DNA from: Microcella humidisoli
Lineage (GTDB): Bacteria > Actinomycetota > Actinomycetes > Actinomycetales > Microbacteriaceae
Length of the DNA: 64,000 nucleotides
Reading direction: 5' to 3'
NCBI RefSeq assembly: GCF_024362325.1
Contig: NZ_CP101497.1
Coordinates: forward strand, 1,178,001-1,242,000
The notes under the pieces are model-generated. The model was given only the letters and a program-made list of their open reading frames with translations. It did no database searches and was not told the DNA's origin. Position numbers and translations under genes: made by a program. Shown in pieces: positions 59,331 to 64,000 of this stretch (positions are counted from its first letter, which is position 1; the number at the start of each line of letters is the position of its first letter).

Positions 59331-60323
59331 ATGGCTCACCTCAGTGCAGAACCGGCCGCGGGTTCGGCGGCTCGACCGGCCTCGATCGTCACGCTCACCG
59401 TCAACCCGGCGCTCGACGTCAGCACGTCCACCGAGACCCTCGTCGCCGAGCACAAGATGCGCTGCGGCCCGAGTCGGGTGAATGCGGGCGGCGGGGGCGT
59501 GAACGTCAGCCGCGTGATCGAGCGGCTCGGCGGGCACTCCACCGCCATCTACGCGGTCGGCGGGGCCACGGGCCAGGCCTATCGTCAGCTGCTCGAGGCG
59601 GAAGGGCTCATCGGGCGGGCGATCGCGATCGCCGGCGCGACGCGCGAGAACATCACGATCGACGAGACCTCGACCGGCAAGCAGTACCGCTTCGTGCTGC
59701 AGGGTCCGAGCCTCGCCGACACCGAGTGGAAGCAGTGCCTGCGCGCCACCGAGGCGGCGATGCACCTCGGCGGCTACGTCGTGCCCAGCGGTTCGCTCGC
59801 CCCAGAGATGCCCGATGACTTCTACGCGCGCGTCGCGCGTCGCGCCCGCGAGCTCGGGGTGCGGTGCGTGCTCGACGCCTCGGGCGCGGCGCTCGCCCTC
59901 GCTGTCGAGGAGGGCGTCTACCTCGTGAAGCCATCGGGCCGCGAGCTCGGTGAGCTGGTCGGCGCGACGGTGCTCTCGATCGACGAGAAGATCGACGCGG
60001 CCCGTGAGCTCGTCGGCCGCGGCACGGTCGAGATCGTCGCGCTCACCCTCGGGGGTGACGGTGCTGTGCTGGTGACGGCGGAGGGTGCGACCCGCCTGGC
60101 CTCGCCGCCCATCACCGTGCGATCGACGGTCGGCGCCGGAGACAGCTTCGTGGGGGCGATGGTGCTGCGGTTGGCCCAGGGGCGCGATCTCGCCACCGCG
60201 TTCCGCGCTGGTGTCGCGGCCGGTGCCGCGACGGCCACGACCGAGGCGACAGAGCTGTGCCACCGTGACGACGTCGAACGCTTCGAGGCCGACCTGGCCC
60301 GCGACGCGGCGACGGCTCACTGA
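59331..60323 (+). CDS. pfkB: PfkB-family kinase, probable 6-phosphofructokinase II
   Basis: 330-residue ribokinase-fold enzyme. TLTVNPALDVSTST, KMRCGPSRVNAGGGGVNVSRVIERLGG and STVGAGDSFVGAMV with the catalytic Asp match the Pfk-2/1-phosphofructokinase branch; the MRCGP stretch is closest to E. coli Pfk-2. It phosphorylates fructose-6-phosphate (or a related sugar phosphate), which fits disposal of fructose-6-phosphate formed from pentoses by the pentose-phosphate pathway. TAGCCT lies 6 nt before ATG, so it has its own leaderless promoter 9 nt after xylB. Confidence 0.88.
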   Translation: MAHLSAEPAAGSAARPASIVTLTVNPALDVSTSTETLVAEHKMRCGPSRVNAGGGGVNVSRVIERLGGHSTAIYAVGGATGQAYRQLLEAEGLIGRAIAIAGATRENITIDETSTGKQYRFVLQGPSLADTEWKQCLRATEAAMHLGGYVVPSGSLAPEMPDDFYARVARRARELGVRCVLDASGAALALAVEEGVYLVKPSGRELGELVGATVLSIDEKIDAARELVGRGTVEIVALTLGGDGAVLVTAEGATRLASPPITVRSTVGAGDSFVGAMVLRLAQGRDLATAFRAGVAAGAATATTEATELCHRDDVERFEADLARDAATAH

Positions 60324-60340
60324 CCGCTGCGCGAACCACC

Positions 60341-61909
60341 GTGCCGTGCTGCACGGCGACTGAGGGGAGTAGGGCCCTGACCATCACGAACATCTCCATC
60401 GACCCTCGCGACGTCGTCGCGCCGGTGAGTCGGCGCACGTTCGGATCGTTCGTCGAGCACATGGGGCGCTGCGTCTACGACGGCCTGTACGAACCCGGGC
60501 ACCCGTCGGCCGACGACCACGGCTTCCGTCGCGACGTCATCGAGCTCGTGCGCGAGCTCGGGGTTTCGACGATCCGCTACCCGGGGGGCAACTTCGTCTC
60601 GGGCTACCGCTGGGAGGACGGTGTGGGGCCGCGTGATGAGCGGCCTGCTCGCCGCGACCTCGCGTGGCGCAGCGTCGAGACGAACCAGATCGGTGTCGAC
60701 GAGTTCGCGGGCTGGTGCCGGCTCGTCGACGCCGAGCTCATGCTCGCCGTGAACCTCGGAACGCGGGGGGTGCTCGAGGCAGTGGAGCTGCTCGAGTACG
60801 TGAACCACCCGGCCGGCACGCGGCTGTCTGACTGGCGGGTCAGCAACGGTGCCCCCGAACCGCACGACGTGCGGATGTGGTGCCTCGGCAACGAGATGGA
60901 TGGGTCCTGGCAGCTCGGTGCCATGTCGGCGGACGACTACGGCACCCTCGCGGCACGCACGGCCGCCGCGATGAAGATGGCCGACCCCTCGATCGAACTG
61001 GTCGCATGCGGCAGTTCGGGCTCTGCTATGAGCACCTTCGGCGCGTGGGAGCGCACCGTGCTCGAGCGCACCTACGAGCACGTCGACGCCATCTCGTGCC
61101 ATGCCTACTATCAGGAGCGCGATGGCGACCTCGCCGCCTTTCTCGCGTCGTCGCTCGACATGGAGCACGTCATCGAGACGGTCGTGGCCACGGCCGACCA
61201 CGTCAAGCACACGCTCCGTCAGACCAAGACGATCATGATCTCGTTCGACGAGTGGAACGTCTGGTACTACGACCAGCATGTCGAGCGCGAACGCGATCGC
61301 GAGCCCTGGACGATCGCACCGCGACTGCTCGAAGACGTCTACTCGGTGGCCGACGCCGTCGTCGTCGGCAGCCTGCTCATCACCCTGCTGCGCCACAGCG
61401 ACCGAGTCCGATCCGCGAGCATGGCGCAACTGGTCAACGTCATCGCGCCGATCATGACGCAACCGGGTGGCGCAGCGTGGCGGCAGACCATCTTCTTCCC
61501 CTTCGCGACGACGAGCAGACTGGCGAGCGGGGAGGTGCTGCGCGCCTCGATCACCACCGACAGCTACGCCACGGCCGAGTGGAACGAGGTTCCGTACGTC
61601 GACGCCGTGGTCACCTACGACGCACCGGCGCTCGAGGCGGCGGTGTTCCTCGTCAACCGGCACCTCACCGAGTCGCGGACAGTCTCGATCGATCTCGAAC
61701 GCGTGCCCGCGATGCGGATCGTGGAAGCGCTGACGCTGAGCGACCCCGACCCCACCGCGGCGAACACCCTCGAGAATCCCGACCGGGTCTCTCTCGCTCC
61801 GAACGCCTCGGCGCGGCTCGATGCCGGACGCCTGCTGATCGACCTGCCACCGGTGTCGTGGAGCGCGATCGCGCTCTCGGGGGCAGGCCTCGACGCGATG
61901 GCAGGGTAG
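60341..61909 (+). CDS. GH51 alpha-L-arabinofuranosidase, intracellular
   Basis: 522 residues counted from GTG 60341, no signal peptide. GH51 barrel: RRTFGSFVEHMGRCVYDGLYEPGHP, IRYPGGNFVSGYRWEDG, acid/base Glu185 in CLGNEMDG and nucleophile Glu304 in SFDEWNVWY, then the C-terminal beta-sandwich. It removes arabinose from imported arabinoxylan or arabinan oligosaccharides. The start is uncertain: the only good ribosome site (AGGGGAG, 60363-60369) is 7 nt before a CTG at 60377, which would start the protein at LTITNISIDP, the point where homologues begin. Confidence 0.92.
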   Translation: MPCCTATEGSRALTITNISIDPRDVVAPVSRRTFGSFVEHMGRCVYDGLYEPGHPSADDHGFRRDVIELVRELGVSTIRYPGGNFVSGYRWEDGVGPRDERPARRDLAWRSVETNQIGVDEFAGWCRLVDAELMLAVNLGTRGVLEAVELLEYVNHPAGTRLSDWRVSNGAPEPHDVRMWCLGNEMDGSWQLGAMSADDYGTLAARTAAAMKMADPSIELVACGSSGSAMSTFGAWERTVLERTYEHVDAISCHAYYQERDGDLAAFLASSLDMEHVIETVVATADHVKHTLRQTKTIMISFDEWNVWYYDQHVERERDREPWTIAPRLLEDVYSVADAVVVGSLLITLLRHSDRVRSASMAQLVNVIAPIMTQPGGAAWRQTIFFPFATTSRLASGEVLRASITTDSYATAEWNEVPYVDAVVTYDAPALEAAVFLVNRHLTESRTVSIDLERVPAMRIVEALTLSDPDPTAANTLENPDRVSLAPNASARLDAGRLLIDLPPVSWSAIALSGAGLDAMAG

Positions 61910-61984
61910 GCGCCCGCCGGCGGCTCGGGTGCGGCGCGCATCCACCGAAACATCGCCGCAACACGCCGCGACTAGGCTCGCGTC

Positions 61985-63646
61985 ATGGCCGACCTCTTCG
62001 ACGGGTACACGGCGACAGCCGCCCGGTCGGGCTCGGCCGTCGCCTTCGACGAGATGTTCACGCCCGACAGCCAGGTGCGCCTGCCCTACCGGCAGATCCA
62101 CGCGGCCCTCGCGCAGATGTCGCAAGACGAGCTGCGCGGCCGCACCGAAGCGCTCGCCTCGAGCTACCTCGCGCAAGGCGTCACCTTCGACTTCGCCGGC
62201 GAAGAACGGCCGTTTCCGCTGGATGCGGTGCCGCGCGTCATCGAACGCGTCGAGTGGAGCCACCTCGAGGCCGGAGTCGCTCAGCGCGTGCGCGTGCTCG
62301 AGGCCTTCCTCACCGACATCTACGGACCGCAGCGCTGCATCGCCGACGGCGTGATCCCCGCGCGGCTCGTGTCGAGCTCGAGCCACTACCACCGCTCGGC
62401 GGCGGGCATCGAGAGCGCCAACGGCGTGCGCATCCAGGTGTCGGGCATCGACCTCATCCGCGACGAGCACGGCACCTGGCGCGTGCTCGAGGACAACGTG
62501 CGGGTGCCGAGCGGCGTGAGCTACGTCATCTCGAACCGTCGGGTCATGGCGCAGACGCTGCCCGAGCTCTTCGTGTCGATGCGCGTGCGCCCCGTGGGCG
62601 ACTACCCGACGCGGCTGCTCGACGCGCTGCGCGCATCCGCCCCCTCGGGCGTCGACGACCCGACCGTCGTCGTGCTCACACCCGGCGTCTACAACTCGGC
62701 CTACTTCGAGCACACCCTGCTCGCGCGGCTCATGGGCGTCGAGCTCGTCGAGGGCCGCGACCTCTACTGCTCGGGCGGGCGCGTCTTCATGCGCACGACC
62801 GCCGGACCGCAGCGCGTCGATGTCATCTACCGCCGCGTCGACGACGAGTTCCTCGATCCGCTGACGTTCCGTGCCGACTCGATGCTCGGCACGCCCGGCC
62901 TCATGCTCGCGGCGCGGCTCGGCAACGTGACGATCACCAATGCGGTCGGCAACGGCGTCGCCGACGACAAGCTCGTCTACACCTACCTGCCCGACCTCGC
63001 GCGCTACTTCCTCAACGAAGACCCGATCATCCCCAACGTCGACACCTGGCGGCTCGAAGACCCCGACTCGCTCGAAGAGGTGCTCGACCGCCTGCACGAG
63101 CTCGTGGTCAAGCCCGTCGACGGCTCGGGCGGCAAGGGCCTCGTCGTCGGTCCGGCCGCGAGTGCCGCCGAACTCGATGAGCTGCGGATGCGCCTGCAGG
63201 AAGACCCGCGCGGGTGGATCGCGCAGCCGGTCGTGCAGCTCTCGACCATCCCCACGCTCGTCGATGACGGCATGCGCCCGCGCCACGCCGACCTGCGGCC
63301 CTTCGCCGTCAACGACGGCCGCGAGGTGTGGGTGCTGCCGGGCGGGCTCACGCGCGTCGCGCTGCCCGAGGGGCAGCTCGTCGTCAACTCGAGCCAGGGC
63401 GGCGGCTCGAAAGACACGTGGGTCGTGGGCCAGCTGCCCATGGTCGCCGACAGTCACGATGTGCAGGGCATCGTCGCCGAGCAGGCCACCGTCACGCAGT
63501 CGATCCCGATCATCACGGATGCCGCGGCGCACGTCATCGACCACAATCCGCAGGACGACCCGCGCCGGGCGCAGTCGGAGCAACAACAGCAGAGTCACAC
63601 CGCGCAGGGCAATGGCGCTCCCGCAGTCTCGAGGGGGGTCGAGTGA
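61985..63646 (+). CDS. Circularly permuted ATP-grasp protein (DUF404/DUF407)
   Basis: 553 residues, with TAGGCT six nt before ATG. N-terminal FDEMFTPDSQVRLPYRQIHAAL, then YGPQRCIADGVIPARLVSSSSHYHR, GTWRVLEDNVRVPSGVSYVISNR and VVLTPGVYNSAYFEH, a permuted ATP-grasp core with KPVDGSGGKGLVVGP; a polar Gln-rich tail ends it. This family is always found beside an alpha-E (DUF403) gene, here overlapping by TGATG. ATP-grasp enzymes ligate carboxylates to amines, so peptide or amino-acid ligation is expected; the true substrate is not established. Confidence 0.92.
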   Translation: MADLFDGYTATAARSGSAVAFDEMFTPDSQVRLPYRQIHAALAQMSQDELRGRTEALASSYLAQGVTFDFAGEERPFPLDAVPRVIERVEWSHLEAGVAQRVRVLEAFLTDIYGPQRCIADGVIPARLVSSSSHYHRSAAGIESANGVRIQVSGIDLIRDEHGTWRVLEDNVRVPSGVSYVISNRRVMAQTLPELFVSMRVRPVGDYPTRLLDALRASAPSGVDDPTVVVLTPGVYNSAYFEHTLLARLMGVELVEGRDLYCSGGRVFMRTTAGPQRVDVIYRRVDDEFLDPLTFRADSMLGTPGLMLAARLGNVTITNAVGNGVADDKLVYTYLPDLARYFLNEDPIIPNVDTWRLEDPDSLEEVLDRLHELVVKPVDGSGGKGLVVGPAASAAELDELRMRLQEDPRGWIAQPVVQLSTIPTLVDDGMRPRHADLRPFAVNDGREVWVLPGGLTRVALPEGQLVVNSSQGGGSKDTWVVGQLPMVADSHDVQGIVAEQATVTQSIPIITDAAAHVIDHNPQDDPRRAQSEQQQQSHTAQGNGAPAVSRGVE

Positions 63647-64000
63647 TGCTGAGCCGGATCGCCGAGAGCCTGTTCTGGATCGGGCGCTACGTCGAGCGCA
63701 GCGATGGAACGGCGCGCATCCTCGATGTGCACCTGCAGCTGCTGCTCGAAGACCCGTGGATCGATGAGGACACCGCGTGCCGGTCGCTGCTGAGCGTCAT
63801 GGGCAGCGACGTCGATCCCGACCACGCCCTCACGCGCGCCGATGTGCTCGCGATCCTCGCGGTCGACCGCTCGCATCCCGCCTCGATCGCGTACTCGCTC
63901 GGCGCGGCGCGCGAGAACGCCCGCCGCGCGCGCGAGGTCGTGAGCACCGAGCTGTGGGAGGTGCTCAACACCACGCGCGCACGCATGCCGCGCAAGGTCG
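63646..64000 (+). CDS. Alpha-E domain protein (DUF403), cut by the window edge
   Basis: ATG 63646 overlaps the previous stop. The first 118 residues are visible: MLSRIAESLFWIGRYVERSDGTARILD is the signature start of the all-helical alpha-E family, followed by ILAVDRSHPASIAYSLGAARENARRAREV. It is the constant partner of the ATP-grasp protein. Its biochemical role is unknown; in many genomes a transglutaminase-like protease gene comes next, and that would lie outside the window. Confidence 0.93.
   Translation, partial: MLSRIAESLFWIGRYVERSDGTARILDVHLQLLLEDPWIDEDTACRSLLSVMGSDVDPDHALTRADVLAILAVDRSHPASIAYSLGAARENARRAREVVSTELWEVLNTTRARMPRKV

Noticed and set aside
60317..63598. 1093-codon minus-strand frame across GH51 and ATP-grasp genes
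   Set aside because: Opposite two clearly assigned genes and without any recognisable domain.
1..64000. CRISPR array or phage module
   Set aside because: No regularly spaced direct repeats of 25-40 nt and no integrase, capsid or cas genes were seen.

Overview
The window is dense, GC-rich DNA. Its gene content (lipoprotein-type sugar-binding proteins, sugar ABC importers without their own ATPase, LLM flavin oxidoreductases, a lactate oxidase, ROK and LacI regulators, an ATP-grasp/alpha-E gene pair) and its promoter style point to a high-GC actinobacterium, most likely one of the Microbacteriaceae. That assignment is inference; no rRNA, tRNA or CRISPR array was seen. At least fourteen genes have a TANNNT-type -10 box 6-7 nt in front of the start codon, the layout expected for leaderless mRNAs.

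Left part (0-22.9 kb). The first ~0.5 kb holds the start of a cut-off gene and two gene remnants, and looks like the edge of an acquired segment. Then comes ordinary accessory metabolism: kynureninase, a DrrAB-type ABC exporter, an acyl-CoA dehydrogenase homologue with an alpha/beta hydrolase, an APC permease, a DeoR regulator facing a DUF4406 gene across a four-unit decamer operator, two LLM oxidoreductases, a serine hydrolase and an esterase. An SDR plus fumarylacetoacetate-hydrolase pair resembles the end of the non-phosphorylating fucose/rhamnose pathway. Two TetR loci with visible palindromes follow, then a translationally coupled trio (acyl-CoA dehydrogenase-like, PIG-L deacetylase/methyltransferase, GT2 glycosyltransferase). 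The section ends with a GntR-lactate oxidase operon carrying a textbook FadR-type operator.

Acquired island (about 22.9-36.5 kb). Base composition and codon use drop visibly. It contains a dead IS481-type element, a large secreted beta-helix/discoidin protein, a divergent operon (sugar-binding lipoprotein, two permeases, an unassigned propeller-like protein, a GH78 alpha-L-rhamnosidase), a LacI regulator and ~1.35 kb of gene-free DNA. Two identical 12-bp palindromes with a central CG sit in the divergent promoter. I read it as a utilisation locus for a rhamnose-containing polysaccharide: extracellular cleavage, oligosaccharide import, intracellular release of rhamnose.

L-rhamnose operon (36.5-44.2 kb). 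A LacI gene diverges from rhaI-rhaM-aldolase/SDR fusion-rhaB-GH43, with paired LacI-type operators around a clear promoter. This operon converts the rhamnose released by the island to central metabolites.

Xylan/arabinan region (47.4-61.9 kb). An ABC sugar importer is coupled to a GH3 beta-xylosidase and a GH10 xylanase without signal peptide. LacI and ROK regulators, xylA, xylB (carrying two copies of a short repeat), a PfkB kinase and a GH51 arabinofuranosidase follow. The window ends in the conserved but functionally obscure ATP-grasp/alpha-E pair. Overall it is a plant or algal polysaccharide scavenging chromosome segment.
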